The notes beneath the pieces are model-generated. The model was not told the DNA's origin. It ran no database searches and worked only from the letters and a program-made list of their open reading frames with translations. This document shows positions 41,507 to 50,899 of a stretch of DNA of 64,000 nt, piece after piece. A program made the position numbers and the translations under genes. The stretch lies in the NCBI RefSeq assembly GCF_002355735.1, contig NZ_AP014879.1:1488001-1552000 (forward strand), read 5' to 3'. Positions within the stretch are counted from its first letter, which is position 1; each line of letters begins with the position of its first letter. The DNA is from Sulfuricaulis limicola (GTDB taxonomy: Bacteria > Pseudomonadota > Gammaproteobacteria > Acidiferrobacterales > Sulfurifustaceae).

Positions 41507-41527
41507 AAAAAGGCGCCAACGGCGCCC
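41507..41527 (-). terminator. Intrinsic terminator after mucD
   Basis: On the minus strand GGGCGCC-GTT-GGCGCC is followed by five T residues. It lies about 105 bases past the mucD stop and upstream of lepA, so it separates the sigma-E operon from the lepA operon. The rest of 41382-41631 shows no gene. Confidence 0.7.
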
Positions 41528-41631
41528 GGGATTCTGGTCTGCGTCAAAGTGTGATGAGGGCCGTGGTCGTCTGTGGTTCACGTCTGCCCTGTGGCGCGTA
41601 GCATACCTCATTTCAGGGATGGCATAAATGA

Positions 41632-43032
41632 TCAGGGCGCGGACCGGGGGGAGTTGTCCAGAGCCATGAACAACGTCGCCATCCCGCGCCGTACCCGCAG
41701 CACCGCGGCGCGCCCGGGGCTCACGTGCGCCAGCAACCGGTGAAAACCGGCCACATCCGTGACGCGCTTGCCATCCACTTCCAGGACCACGTCGCCCGGG
41801 CGCAAACCGGCATTGCGCGCGAGGCCCTCTTCCACGCTGATGACGCCCGCACCATGGTCGATATCCATATCGCGCCGTTGCGTGGCCGTTATCTCACTGA
41901 GCACCAGGCCAAACCGGTTCCGGCTCTCCGGGCGTTCCTTTCGGGGCGGCGCCTGATCCGGCGCTTCTTCCCGGAGCTCGCCCAGCGTCACCACCACGGT
42001 CTGCATGCCCTGGTCGCGGCGGAACACGCGAAATTTCGCGTGCGTGCCCGGCATCGACAGGCCGACCAGGGCCGGCAGATCGGAAGAGCGGTTGATCGGC
42101 TTGTTTTCGTATTCGACCACGATGTCGCCGGGACGCAGATCGGATTTGGCCGCCGGACCCTTGGGCAGCACGTCCGCCACCAGGGCGCCGCGCGGCTTGT
42201 TCAGTCCATAGGCTCCCGCCAGCGCCAGCGACACGTCCTGCAGGCTGACACCGAGCCAGCCGCGACGCACCCGGCCCTCGCTTCTGAGTTGCGCGCCGAT
42301 GGTCATGGCGGCATCGATGGGAATGGCGAATGACACGCCCATGAATCCGCCGGTGCCGCTGTAAATCTGCGAGTTCACGCCGACGACCTCGCCCCGCAGG
42401 TTGAACAACGGACCGCCGGAGTTGCCGGGATTGATCGGCACGTCGGTCTGGATGAAAGACACGTAATTTTCGTTCGGCAGGGTGCGCCCCTTGGCGGAAA
42501 CGATGCCGGCGGTGGCAGAACTGTCGAAGCCGAATGGAGAACCGATGGCCAGCACCCATTCACCCACCTGCAGCCGGTTGGCGTCGCCGATGACGATCAC
42601 GGGCAGGCCGGCGGATTCGATTTTCAGCAGGGCGATGTCGCTGCGCCGGTCGGAACCGACCAGGCGCGCGCTGAATTCGCGCCGGTCGTTCAAGCGCACC
42701 AGAATTTCACGCGCGTTCTCGGTGACATGGGCACAGGTGAGAATGTAACCATCGGGAGAAATGATGAAACCCGAACCCAGTGAATTCTCCTCGTCAGCCT
42801 CCGGACCATCACCGAAAAAACGGCGGGTGAAATCACGCGCGGCGCCATCCTCCGGCGCGGCATCATCCACCGGGAAACCGGCGCGCTTCGGGTCGCGCGT
42901 CACACTGATGTTCACCACCGCCGTGGCATGCGCGCTGACCAGCCGGCTGAAATCCGGCAAGCCGCGCGGGGCCGCGGCCAGTGGCGCCGAGATAAACAGG
43001 ACGAGGAGGATTGAATAACGAAATATTTTCAT
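41632..43032 (-). CDS. mucD: Periplasmic serine protease MucD/DegQ-type
   Basis: HtrA-family protease/chaperone for misfolded envelope proteins. 466 residues from the ATG at 43030-43032 (MKIFRYSILLVLFISAPLAAAP, a Sec signal peptide). Catalytic triad H102 (TCAHVTENA), D132 (RRSDIALLKI), S205 (NPGNSGGPLF). Two PDZ domains follow (about 245-340 and 370-460). It is the fourth gene after rpoE-mucA-mucB; a nested repeat fills the 139-base gap to mucB. Called MucD by context; DegP/DegQ naming is equivalent in function. Confidence 0.94.
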   Translation of the reverse strand: MKIFRYSILLVLFISAPLAAAPRGLPDFSRLVSAHATAVVNISVTRDPKRAGFPVDDAAPEDGAARDFTRRFFGDGPEADEENSLGSGFIISPDGYILTCAHVTENAREILVRLNDRREFSARLVGSDRRSDIALLKIESAGLPVIVIGDANRLQVGEWVLAIGSPFGFDSSATAGIVSAKGRTLPNENYVSFIQTDVPINPGNSGGPLFNLRGEVVGVNSQIYSGTGGFMGVSFAIPIDAAMTIGAQLRSEGRVRRGWLGVSLQDVSLALAGAYGLNKPRGALVADVLPKGPAAKSDLRPGDIVVEYENKPINRSSDLPALVGLSMPGTHAKFRVFRRDQGMQTVVVTLGELREEAPDQAPPRKERPESRNRFGLVLSEITATQRRDMDIDHGAGVISVEEGLARNAGLRPGDVVLEVDGKRVTDVAGFHRLLAHVSPGRAAVLRVRRGMATLFMALDNSPRSAP

Positions 43033-43034
43033 TG

Positions 43035-43171
43035 AACAGGATTCACGGGATATTTCAGGATTAACAGGATTCTTGTAAGTATAAACCTGTGAGCTGGGGT
43101 TCGCTGCGCTCACCCCAACCTGCAACTGTTTTTTTAATCCTGTAAATCCTGAAAAATCCTGTTAATCCTGT
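43035..43171. repeat. ACAGGATT inverted repeat with a second repeat nested in its loop
   Basis: Between mucB and mucD. Left arm AACAGGATTCACGGGATATT, then TCAGGATTAACAGGATT; right arm AATCCTGTAAATCCTG, AAAAATCCTGTTAATCCTG. The loop contains a different element at 43095-43121 (TGGGGTTCGCT-G-CGCTCACCCCA) that recurs at 58596-58624. The mucB stop TAA is directly followed by ACAGGATTAACAGG. Confidence 0.88.
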
Positions 43172-44152
43172 TTATTCTTTGGCGACCGGGGCCACCGAAC
43201 CCCCGATCAGGGCGATGGTTTCCGCCGGGACCTCACCGACCGTGGTGATCTGGTAATCATCCACGCGCGCGCCCAGCGCGTTCACCGCTCCCATGCGGCT
43301 CGGTCCCAGCATGAAAGGCTTGGTGCCTTCACCGCGCTTCTCCACGAACACGGATACCGCCGCCAGACCGTCGGTATACACCAGGTGCTCCACCGGGCGC
43401 TTGCGCATCAGCGTCTGACGCGCAATGTGGGCCGAGAGCCGGAAACCCCGGGGCAGTTGCGTCGCCGTCCACTGAGGCATGGTCGAGACCGTTTTGCGGT
43501 CTTCCTCTTCCCGGTGCCACACCATGTCCTTGCCGGTCATGCCGGGTTTCAGCGCCGACGCCGGTATTTTCGTGCCGATGTTGATTTGCGTGAACATGAA
43601 CTGTTCCAGGATCTTTCCCTGGGTATCGAGCAGATCCGCCTTCAGCAGCAGGCCGGTCTCGCGGTCCGCCCACAGGTGGTAACCATAGCGATACTGGTCA
43701 ACCGGTTTGACGATCACCCGCTGCGCCGGACGGCCGGTGATGCGCTCCACATTGCCCAAATGGATCGAGTAATAATTGTCGAGGTCTTGCAGGCGCTCCG
43801 GAAGGATGGCCGGGAACGACTGGTTGTCGGCCTTGCGGTATTCCACCATCACCGAGTTCTTGTCCGGCCAGTAGCAGGTCACTTCGCGCTGATCGCGGAT
43901 GATTTCGCGCGGCGCGCCGTTGAGCGACACCAGCCGCTCGCGGGCCGTGCCGTTCTCCACTTTATGAACGATGCGCATGGCCTCGAGCTGGGTTTCGTGC
44001 TGATAGACGAAAACGCCTTCGTAATCGAGCATGCGCGCCGCCTGGTTGATTTTCATCAGCCAGTCGTGCGCGGCGTCACTGGCCAGGACGGCGGTACTGA
44101 AAACGAGACTGGCTGAAAAAAACAGATACCGGGTAAGCGCGCGAAGATTCAT
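43172..44152 (-). CDS. mucB: Sigma-E regulatory protein MucB/RseB
   Basis: Periplasmic sensor that binds MucA and shields it from DegS until it senses LPS or lipoprotein stress. 326 residues. Sec signal peptide (about 1-24, ending STAVLASDA); N-terminal lipoprotein-carrier-like domain (about 30-200, QAARMLDYEGVFVYQHETQLEAMRIVH); C-terminal domain (about 220-320, LPRGFRLSAH, VEHLVYTDGLAAVSVFVE). It overlaps mucA by ATGA. Confidence 0.95.
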   Translation of the reverse strand: MNLRALTRYLFFSASLVFSTAVLASDAAHDWLMKINQAARMLDYEGVFVYQHETQLEAMRIVHKVENGTARERLVSLNGAPREIIRDQREVTCYWPDKNSVMVEYRKADNQSFPAILPERLQDLDNYYSIHLGNVERITGRPAQRVIVKPVDQYRYGYHLWADRETGLLLKADLLDTQGKILEQFMFTQINIGTKIPASALKPGMTGKDMVWHREEEDRKTVSTMPQWTATQLPRGFRLSAHIARQTLMRKRPVEHLVYTDGLAAVSVFVEKRGEGTKPFMLGPSRMGAVNALGARVDDYQITTVGEVPAETIALIGGSVAPVAKE

Positions 44153-44757
44153 TTAGCGGGGTTATCGTAACCAACAACGCGGACATAGGGCATCATGCCG
44201 CCGATGCCGGAGGACGATGCAAATTCATTGTGCTCGATAAGGAAGGTGTTCAGGGTGCTCTCGGTCTCCGGCTCCTTCACGTCCCAGCGCGTGACGCCGG
44301 CACGGATGACGTTGTCCGGCGCGGTCTGGCTCGCCGCCAGAGACGGAACCGGCGCCGCGACGGAATTGACCGGCACGGACTGACCCACCGCCGCCAGGGA
44401 TGGAATCGGCGACGTGACGGGACGGTTGAACCACTGCACCGCGGCAACGGCGATCACCGCCACGGAAGCAGCCATCGCCAGCGTTCCGGCGATGCGGCTG
44501 ACTTGCCGGCGCCGGAAGCGGGCGATATTGGCCGGCTCGCTCTCGATCTGCGCCGCCACGCGCGCCGCCATGCCTGACGGAACCATTACATCCAGTTCCT
44601 GATGCAGGACCGAGTGCACCAGATGATAGCGCTCCCAGGTCTGGCGCAGTTCGGCGTCCTGTTCCAGCGCCTTCATGACACGGCGCTCGTCCAGTTCGTC
44701 CAGCTCGTTGTCCACCAGCGCGGACAGTTTTTCTTTCATGTCATCGGTGTTGCTCAT
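44149..44757 (-). CDS. mucA: Anti-sigma-E factor MucA/RseA
   Basis: Single-pass inner-membrane protein whose cytoplasmic part binds RpoE. About 202 residues. N-terminal anti-sigma domain: [45 protein letters not shown]; one TM helix (about 97-117, [21 protein letters not shown]); Pro/Ser/Ala-rich periplasmic domain. Two starts are possible: ATG at 44757, with GGAG 8 nt upstream, or ATG at 44763, which overlaps the rpoE stop. I chose 44757. Confidence 0.93.
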   Translation of the reverse strand: MSNTDDMKEKLSALVDNELDELDERRVMKALEQDAELRQTWERYHLVHSVLHQELDVMVPSGMAARVAAQIESEPANIARFRRRQVSRIAGTLAMAASVAVIAVAAVQWFNRPVTSPIPSLAAVGQSVPVNSVAAPVPSLAASQTAPDNVIRAGVTRWDVKEPETESTLNTFLIEHNEFASSSGIGGMMPYVRVVGYDNPAK

Positions 44758-44759
44758 GT

Positions 44760-45338
44760 TCATTTCTCCAGCAAAGGCCGCAATTCCTGATCGACCGCCT
44801 CGCGTGCGCGAAAGATGCGCGAGCGCACGGTGCCGATCGGACAATCCATGACCTGCGCGATTTCCTCGTAGCTCATGCCCTCGATCTCGCGCAGCGTGAT
44901 CGCGGTGCGCAGGTCCTCGGGCAGCCCTTCGATCACCCGGTGCACGGTATTGGCGATTTCATCTGTCAGCATCTGTCGCTCCGGTGTCGCCTGTTCGCGC
45001 AGAATGGCGCCGCCATCGGCCAGCTCCGCGGTTTCAATCTCCATGTCGGTTCCGGGTGGGCGACGTCCCTGCGATTCCAGGTAATTCTTGGCCGTGTTCA
45101 CGGCGATGCGGTACAACCAAGTATAGAACGCGCTCTCGCCACGAAACCCGCCAATCGCGCGGTAGGCCTTGATGAGGGCCTCCTGCGTCACGTCTTCCAC
45201 CTCGCGCCGGTCGCGCACGTAGCGCGAGATCAGCTTGGCAATCTTGTGCTGATACTTCCGGACCAGCAGATCGAAGGCGGTTTTGTCGCCTTGCTGCACC
45301 CGGACAACCAGCTTCTGGTCAATGCTCCGCTCGCTCAT
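44760..45338 (-). CDS. rpoE: Envelope-stress sigma factor RpoE/AlgU
   Basis: ECF sigma factor, 192 residues. Region 2: [66 protein letters not shown]; region 4: [44 protein letters not shown]. Followed by mucA, mucB and mucD, its regulators and a target protease. A GAACTT-type promoter precedes it, consistent with autoregulation. It is divergent from nadB, as in many gammaproteobacteria. Confidence 0.98.
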   Translation of the reverse strand: MSERSIDQKLVVRVQQGDKTAFDLLVRKYQHKIAKLISRYVRDRREVEDVTQEALIKAYRAIGGFRGESAFYTWLYRIAVNTAKNYLESQGRRPPGTDMEIETAELADGGAILREQATPERQMLTDEIANTVHRVIEGLPEDLRTAITLREIEGMSYEEIAQVMDCPIGTVRSRIFRAREAVDQELRPLLEK

Positions 45339-45380
45339 GGGGTCTGGACCCCCTGCGCATGGCGGGGCATACCGGTATCA

Positions 45381-45407
45381 AGAGACCGCCGGGAAAGACC
45401 AAAGTTC
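45381..45407 (-). promoter_or_regulatory. Sigma-E autoregulatory promoter of rpoE
   Basis: Minus strand: GAACTT (45402-45407), 15-base spacer, GTCTCT (45381-45386), close to the sigma-E consensus GGAACTT-N15/16-GTCTAA. The leader would be about 36 nt. Confidence 0.7.
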
Positions 45408-45548
45408 GCCGGGGAAGCCTTAAAAAGAAGGTATTTGTTATTCAAATTTCCGTCCCTGAAGAGGCGCCGGCCCGGTCAATGCCGGCCGACTCGTGTGCTA
45501 GGATATCGCAATCGTCACCAACGTGCCCTCCCCTCGACCACATTCCGC

Positions 45549-47189
45549 ATGACCACGGCGCCGCCATCCGACGTCCTGATTATCGGCGGCGGCATTGCCG
45601 GCCTGAGCCTGGCCCTGCGCGTCGCGGACCGGGCGCGGGTCACCATTCTGGCCAAGGCCGCGCTCACGGAAGGCTCCAGCCTGTATGCCCAGGGCGGCGT
45701 CGCCGCGGTGCTGAACGGCGAGGAAGACAGCTTCGAATCCCATATCCAGGACACGCTCGACGCCGGCGCCGGCCTGTGCCACCGCGACACGGTGGAATTC
45801 GCCGTGCGCGAGGGGCCGGCGGCGATCCGCTGGCTCATCGAGCGCGGTGTGCCCTTCAGCCGGGAGGAACATCCGCACAATGGCCTGGAATACCACCTGA
45901 CCCGCGAGGGCGGCCACAGCCACCGGCGCGTGATCCACGCCGCCGACGCCACTGGCCGCGCCATGGAAACCACGCTGGAGGCACAGGTGCGCCGCCACCC
46001 CAACATTACGCTGCATGAAAACCACATCGCCATCGACCTCATCACCAGCCAGAAACTCGGCCACCCGGGACCCAACCGCGTTCTCGGCGCTTACGCACTC
46101 AACAAGGCAGACGGCCATATCCGCGCCTATGGCGCTCGATTCGTGGTGCTGGCCACCGGCGGGGCCTGCAAGGCCTATCTCTACACCAGCAACCCCGATA
46201 CCTCGACCGGCGACGGCATCGCCATGGCCTGGCGCGCCGGTTGCCGGGTGGCAAACATGGAGTTCGTCCAGTTTCATCCCACCTGTCTGTACCATATCCG
46301 CGCCAAGTCCTTCCTGATTTCCGAGGCGGTACGCGGCGAAGGCGGCAAGCTCACGCTGCCCAACGGCAAGCCCTTCATGCAGGACCACGACCCGCGCGGT
46401 GAATTGGCGCCGCGCGACATCGTGGCGCGCGCCATCGACTATGAAATGAAACGCGGCGGCCTCGATTACGTGCACCTCGACATCAGCCACAAGCCGGCAG
46501 ATTTCATCAAAAGCCATTTTCCGACGATCTACGAGCGCTGCAAGGAATACGGCTACGACATCACGCGCGAGCCGATCCCGGTGGTGCCGGCGGCGCATTA
46601 CACTTGCGGCGGCGTCGTAACCGATCTATCGGCCCGTACCGATCTCGAGCGGCTTTACGCCGTGGGCGAATGCACCTTCACCGGCCTGCACGGGGCCAAC
46701 CGCCTCGCCAGCAACTCCCTGCTGGAATGCCTGGTATTCGCCAAGGCCGCGGCCGAGGACATCCTGAAACAATTTCCCTCCGCCGGTCCGGTCCCGGAAG
46801 GCCTGCCGGCCTGGGACGAAAGCCGCGTCACCGATCCCGACGAGCAGGTCGTGGTATCGCACAACTGGGACGAGCTGCGCCGCGGCATGTGGAGCTACGT
46901 CGGCATCGTGCGCACCAGCAAGCGCCTGCAGCGCGCCCTACGCCGGGTGGAGCTGCTGAAAGAAGAAGTCCGGGAGTTCTACAGTAACTTCAAGGTTACG
47001 AACGATCTTATTGAATTGCGTAATCTATTATTGGTATCCGAGCTGATCATCCGCTCCGCCCTCGCGCGCAAGGAATCGCGCGGGCTGCACTTCACCCGTG
47101 ACTATCCGCAAGCCCTGGCGGGTACCCCGCAGGATACCGTCCTCACCCCGGCACCACCTGAAACTTCAGGGCGACGCGCCAACGCCTGA
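45549..47189 (+). CDS. nadB: L-aspartate oxidase
   Basis: FAD enzyme oxidising aspartate to iminoaspartate, first step of NAD synthesis. 546 residues from the ATG at 45549 ([25 protein letters not shown]), the dinucleotide-binding motif; frames read further upstream are rpoE antisense. [52 protein letters not shown] and [11 protein letters not shown] are conserved. Its 3' end runs 47 bases into the ygfX gene on the other strand. NadA/NadC genes are not here. Confidence 0.97.
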   Translation: MTTAPPSDVLIIGGGIAGLSLALRVADRARVTILAKAALTEGSSLYAQGGVAAVLNGEEDSFESHIQDTLDAGAGLCHRDTVEFAVREGPAAIRWLIERGVPFSREEHPHNGLEYHLTREGGHSHRRVIHAADATGRAMETTLEAQVRRHPNITLHENHIAIDLITSQKLGHPGPNRVLGAYALNKADGHIRAYGARFVVLATGGACKAYLYTSNPDTSTGDGIAMAWRAGCRVANMEFVQFHPTCLYHIRAKSFLISEAVRGEGGKLTLPNGKPFMQDHDPRGELAPRDIVARAIDYEMKRGGLDYVHLDISHKPADFIKSHFPTIYERCKEYGYDITREPIPVVPAAHYTCGGVVTDLSARTDLERLYAVGECTFTGLHGANRLASNSLLECLVFAKAAAEDILKQFPSAGPVPEGLPAWDESRVTDPDEQVVVSHNWDELRRGMWSYVGIVRTSKRLQRALRRVELLKEEVREFYSNFKVTNDLIELRNLLLVSELIIRSALARKESRGLHFTRDYPQALAGTPQDTVLTPAPPETSGRRANA

Positions 47190-47589
47190 ACGGCTCCGCC
47201 TCGACCGCATCCGCGGCGATCGCCAGGTTCAGCGGCCAGCGGCGACTTTCCAGCCGCAAAGTCATCAGCGTCAGCCAGGGATGCACGAAGCGGCTGGTGA
47301 TTCGAACCGGCTGCCAGGATTCGCTGCCGGCAAATCGCACCGACGCCATTCCTTCGTTATCCAGTTCGATGGCCGTGATGGCGAGCCGACTGGTGCGCCA
47401 GGCATGGATGACGAGAGAATAATAAAGACTCCACCCCAACACTCCCCAGAGACCCAAGCGCATAAGCCAAGCCATGGGCGTCACCGCCACCAGCACCATG
47501 CCGCCCAGATGCGTGGCCAGAAAAACCCCAGCCAGAAATCTGGAAACTTTTATGTTTAAAATCAGGTTAGTTTCTGATTTTTGTAACAA
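47143..47589 (-). CDS. ygfX: YgfX/CptA-like membrane protein downstream of sdhE
   Basis: About 148 residues, two TM helices near the N-terminus (about 19-38 and 42-62), then a cytoplasmic domain with RVALKF near the end. In E. coli ygfX (cptA) pairs with ygfY (sdhE) and was proposed as a toxin acting on cytoskeleton proteins; the toxin role is debated. No ATG is available at the start: the frame opens with TTG at 47587-47589, overlapping sdhE by 23 bases. Its end overlaps nadB on the opposite strand. Identification is by context and topology. Confidence 0.75.
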   Translation of the reverse strand: MLQKSETNLILNIKVSRFLAGVFLATHLGGMVLVAVTPMAWLMRLGLWGVLGWSLYYSLVIHAWRTSRLAITAIELDNEGMASVRFAGSESWQPVRITSRFVHPWLTLMTLRLESRRWPLNLAIAADAVEAEPFRRWRVALKFQVVPG

Positions 47590-47803
47590 GCTGCATCAAC
47601 TCTTTTTCGGGTGGGTTTTGCTTGCCCTGCACATAGGCCAGCAGGGTTTCGTCGGGCACCGTCAGCAACTGCTCAAACGCTTCCTGCTCGGCGGACGTCA
47701 GGCCGGGATAGTGGCGGTCGAGGAAGTCCTTAAGTACTACATCCAGCTCCAACAGTCCGCGCCGGGAGCGCCAGCGGATTCGCTCCAGCCGGCGCTCATC
47801 CAT
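47567..47803 (-). CDS. sdhE: FAD assembly factor SdhE (YgfY/CptB)
   Basis: Promotes covalent attachment of FAD to SdhA. 78 residues from the ATG at 47801-47803. The family motif RGxxE is present in ERIRWRSRRGLLELDVVLKDF. The start overlaps the sdhB stop by one base (TGATG), so it is coupled to sdhB. Its target sdhA is 3.5 kb upstream, beyond an insertion in the operon. Confidence 0.95.
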   Translation of the reverse strand: MDERRLERIRWRSRRGLLELDVVLKDFLDRHYPGLTSAEQEAFEQLLTVPDETLLAYVQGKQNPPEKELMQLVTKIRN

Positions 47804-48498
47804 CAGAGGACGCGCTTGGCCAGCATCATTTTTATATGCCCGATGGCCTTGGCCGGGTTCAGCCCCTTGGGACAGGCCTCGGTGCAATTCATGATGGTGT
47901 GGCAACGGAACAACTTATAAGGATCTTCCAGGCCATCGAGACGCTCGCCAGTGGCCTGGTCGCGGCTGTCCGCCAGGAAACGCCAGGATTGCAGCAGCGC
48001 CGCGGGTCCCAGGAACTTGTCGGGGTTCCACCAGAATGACGGGCAAGCCGTTGTACAACAGGCACAAAGAACACACTCGTAAAGACCGTCCAGCTTGTCC
48101 CGGTCCTCCGGCGACTGCAGCCGCTCGATCTCCGGTTCCGGGTCGTGATTGATCACCCAGGGTTTCACCGTCCGGTAGGCGCTGTAAAACTGGCTCAGGT
48201 CCACGATCAGGTCGCGCACTACCGGCACCCCCGGCAGCGGCTTGAGCTCGATCGGCTGCTTCAGGTCCTTGAGCGGCGTGATGCAGGCGAGACCGTTGCG
48301 GCCGTTGATGTTCATCCCGTCCGATCCGCATACCCCCTCGCGGCACGAGCGCCGGAACCCGAGACTGTCGTCCTGCTGCTTGAGCAGGAGCAGCGCGTCC
48401 AGCAGCATCACTGCCCCGCTGTCATCGGGCAGCTCATAGGCCTGCATGCGCGGCTTTTCGCCGGTTTCGGGATTGAAGCGATAGATCGAAAATCGCAT
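47803..48498 (-). CDS. sdhB: Succinate dehydrogenase iron-sulfur subunit
   Basis: Carries the 2Fe-2S, 4Fe-4S and 3Fe-4S clusters of complex II. 231 residues. 2Fe-2S site RRSCREGVCGSDGMNINGRNGLAC; 4Fe-4S site CVLCACCTTACPSFWWN; 3Fe-4S site CHTIMNCTEACPKGLNPAKAI. It is normally directly after sdhA; here 2.86 kb of other genes lie between. It therefore needs its own promoter in 48499-48716, shared divergently with the membrane-protein gene (inference). Confidence 0.98.
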   Translation of the reverse strand: MRFSIYRFNPETGEKPRMQAYELPDDSGAVMLLDALLLLKQQDDSLGFRRSCREGVCGSDGMNINGRNGLACITPLKDLKQPIELKPLPGVPVVRDLIVDLSQFYSAYRTVKPWVINHDPEPEIERLQSPEDRDKLDGLYECVLCACCTTACPSFWWNPDKFLGPAALLQSWRFLADSRDQATGERLDGLEDPYKLFRCHTIMNCTEACPKGLNPAKAIGHIKMMLAKRVL

Positions 48499-48716
48499 GG
48501 GGTTCAGTGTAGCCCTTTGTTTTTATCTGTGAAACAACGGAAAAACACGGTATTCCGGCCCCGATTTGCCATCCATGGCGACCAGTAATCCCCATGTTTG
48601 GCGCACTGGTCGGACTGAAGCAGCCCGCGTCCGCAATAACGCCAATAATAACTTATCAATGCACGGAAGCGATCCAGTCAGGGGCGCTTCCGTGTTCCAC
48701 GTTGGGAGAGAAAACC

Positions 48717-50186
48717 ATGGAAAGCCTGAACGCGTTAATCCTGTGGCCGGACAATCTGTTGCTGTCCTTGCTGGTCCTGTTGGTCATCGCCATCCCGATC
48801 CTGTACGGCGCACGCCCGGCGATGCACAGTCTGCTGCAAGCCCTGTTCCGCGGCATCAGCAATCCGCTGCGCCTGGCCTCGCGCTGGCTGTTCAAGACCG
48901 CCGAGGTGCTGCGCGAGCGCAACAAGATGGTGCTGCTGAGCCGCGGCCGCGAGGAAATCTCCCAGAGCATCGTCAAGGAATTCGACCGCGTCACCGCGCT
49001 GGTGGAGCGCGACCTGCACGGCTACCCGGCCTTGCAGCGCAAGCTCACGGACGAGATCACGCGCATCGAGGAAGAATTCCAGAAATGCGGCGAGGTGCCG
49101 CCGCCCCCACCGGAATGGGCCAAGGCCGTGGCCGCCATCGCCAAGATCAAACCCTCCAGCGACGGGCTGGTGGAGAAAATCCTGGAAGACATCAGCGACT
49201 CCATCAATGATATTTACGAGAAGGTCATCGCCGAGTATCGCGAGTCAGCCAAGCAGCGCCACAACATCCTCAAGAGCTTCATGCCGTTCTGGCGCTCGGT
49301 GGACCAGACCCTGAAGCGCGTGGACAAAAACCTGACCGGCATGCAGCAGAGCGCCGCGCGCATCGACGAGCAGGTGGAGAAATACCGGCAGATCCACGCC
49401 AAAAGCGATCAGGCCGAACATACCCTGACCTCCTCGGCGACCATCCTGTTCGTGATTTCCGTCATCGCCATCATGATCGCCGCCGGCGGCGCCTTCGTGA
49501 ATTTCTGGCTCATCGAGCGCCCGATGGCGGCCATGGTCGGCGGTTCGGAATACATCGTCGGAGACATCCAGGCTTCTTATCTCGCGGCGATGGTGATCAT
49601 CTTCTTCGAGACGCTGATGGGCCTGTTCCTGATGGAATCGCTGGGCTACACCCACCTGTTCCCGCTCAACAGCATCAACAATCGCATGCGCCGCTGGCTG
49701 GTGTGGATCTCGTTCAGCATCCTGCTGATCCTGGCCGGCGTCGAAGTGGCGCTGGCGGTGATGCGTGACCTGATCATTTCCGCCGACATCGCCCTGAAGC
49801 AGGAACTGGCCGGCGGCGCCGTCACGGCCGCGGCCAGCACCTGGGCGCTCGACATCCCCAAGGCGGCGCAGATGATCCTCGGATTCATCCTGCCGTTCGC
49901 GCTCGCCTTCGTGGCGATTCCGCTGGAATACCTGATCCATTCCGGGCGCACGGTATTCGGCGCGCTGCTGGTGCTGGGCATCCGCGGGCTCGGTTTCACC
50001 ATGCGCTTCCTGTCCAGCATGGCGCGCCAGGTCGGCAAGGGCTTCGAGCATCTCTACGACGCCGTCATTTTCCTTCCGCTCATTATCGAACGCGCAGTGC
50101 TGAACAATCGCGGAACGCGCCAGACCAAACCCGTCTCCAGCGGCACAGCCGCGTTCTCGGCCAAACATGGGGAGCATGTGTTATGA
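48717..50186 (+). CDS. Uncharacterised multi-pass membrane protein of the VWA cassette
   Basis: 489 residues from the ATG at 48717-48719 (GGGAGAG 6 nt upstream). TM segments at about 13-30, 241-266, 287-307, 326-349, 384-406 and perhaps 412-428. Between the first two lies a 200-residue soluble, helix-rich, charged domain (about 50-235) with a Pro run (PPPPPPEW, about 128-134) and a coiled-coil-like part ending QVEKYRQIHAKSDQAEHTL. I recognise no family. Its stop overlaps the start of the VWA gene (ATGA), so the two are a coupled pair. They are oriented against the sdh genes and sit between sdhA and sdhB. Base composition resembles neighbours, so no sign of recent transfer. Confidence 0.85.
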   Translation: MESLNALILWPDNLLLSLLVLLVIAIPILYGARPAMHSLLQALFRGISNPLRLASRWLFKTAEVLRERNKMVLLSRGREEISQSIVKEFDRVTALVERDLHGYPALQRKLTDEITRIEEEFQKCGEVPPPPPEWAKAVAAIAKIKPSSDGLVEKILEDISDSINDIYEKVIAEYRESAKQRHNILKSFMPFWRSVDQTLKRVDKNLTGMQQSAARIDEQVEKYRQIHAKSDQAEHTLTSSATILFVISVIAIMIAAGGAFVNFWLIERPMAAMVGGSEYIVGDIQASYLAAMVIIFFETLMGLFLMESLGYTHLFPLNSINNRMRRWLVWISFSILLILAGVEVALAVMRDLIISADIALKQELAGGAVTAAASTWALDIPKAAQMILGFILPFALAFVAIPLEYLIHSGRTVFGALLVLGIRGLGFTMRFLSSMARQVGKGFEHLYDAVIFLPLIIERAVLNNRGTRQTKPVSSGTAAFSAKHGEHVL

Positions 50187-50845
50187 GGCGACTCTGGATT
50201 GTTCCGTTGTTGGCGCTCGGTCTGCTCGCCAGCTCTTGCGCCGATCAGCGCAGTCATGCGCAGGCGGTTTACCTGCTGGTGGACACCTCGGGGACTTATT
50301 CGCAGGAACTCGACAAGGCCCAAAGAGTGGTGAGCTACCTGCTCGGCACGCTGCAACCCGGCGACTCGTTCGCGGTGGCGCGGGTGAAGAGCCGCAGCTT
50401 CACCGAGAAGGACATCATCGCCAAGGTGACTCTGGGTAAGGACCCGATGCAGGTCAACAACCAGAAGCGCGCCTTCGCCGACAAGGTCGGCAGCTTCAAG
50501 GCCGATGTCAAGAAAGGCAGCGCCTACACCGACATCACCGGCGGCATGATCCAGGCCTCGGAGTTCCTCAACGAAACCGGCGCCGGGCAGAAAACCATCC
50601 TGATTTTCTCCGACATGCAGGAAGAGCTGGACTACAAAACCGTGCGGGATTTTCCCATCAACCTGCAGGGCATCCGCATCATCGCGCTCAACGTCACCAA
50701 GCTCACCACCGACAACGTCGACCCGCGCCGCTACCTCGGGCGCCTGGAATGGTGGGAAAAGCGCGCCCGCGACGCCGGCGCCACGGACTGGAAGGTGGTG
50801 AACGATCTGGAACATTTGGAGCGCATCTTCAAGGGGCGGGGATAG
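50183..50845 (+). CDS. von Willebrand factor A domain exported protein
   Basis: 220 residues. Signal peptide with a lipobox-like LASSC (C19; -3 is Ala, so lipidation is plausible but not certain). The VWA domain runs from about 27 to 200: MIDAS residues D34-x-S36-x-T38 (LVDTSGTYS), a Thr near 116 (AYTDITGGMIQ) and D144 (LIFSDMQEE). Metal-dependent ligand binding outside the cytoplasm is therefore likely. Coupled by ATGA overlap to the 489-residue membrane protein, probably its partner (inference). Confidence 0.88.
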   Translation: MRRLWIVPLLALGLLASSCADQRSHAQAVYLLVDTSGTYSQELDKAQRVVSYLLGTLQPGDSFAVARVKSRSFTEKDIIAKVTLGKDPMQVNNQKRAFADKVGSFKADVKKGSAYTDITGGMIQASEFLNETGAGQKTILIFSDMQEELDYKTVRDFPINLQGIRIIALNVTKLTTDNVDPRRYLGRLEWWEKRARDAGATDWKVVNDLEHLERIFKGRG

Positions 50846-50899
50846 TTTCCAGGAATGGCCAATCAGTTTTGTTTGAATAAATTGAATCCGGCCCTTTAA

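Noticed and set aside
44940-45548. 5' extension of nadB over rpoE
   Set aside because: The extra residues are antisense to rpoE; the NadB dinucleotide motif begins right after the ATG at 45549.
48717-50845. VWA cassette as an anti-phage or mobile island
   Set aside because: No integrase, transposase, direct repeats or effector domain; base composition matches the surroundings.
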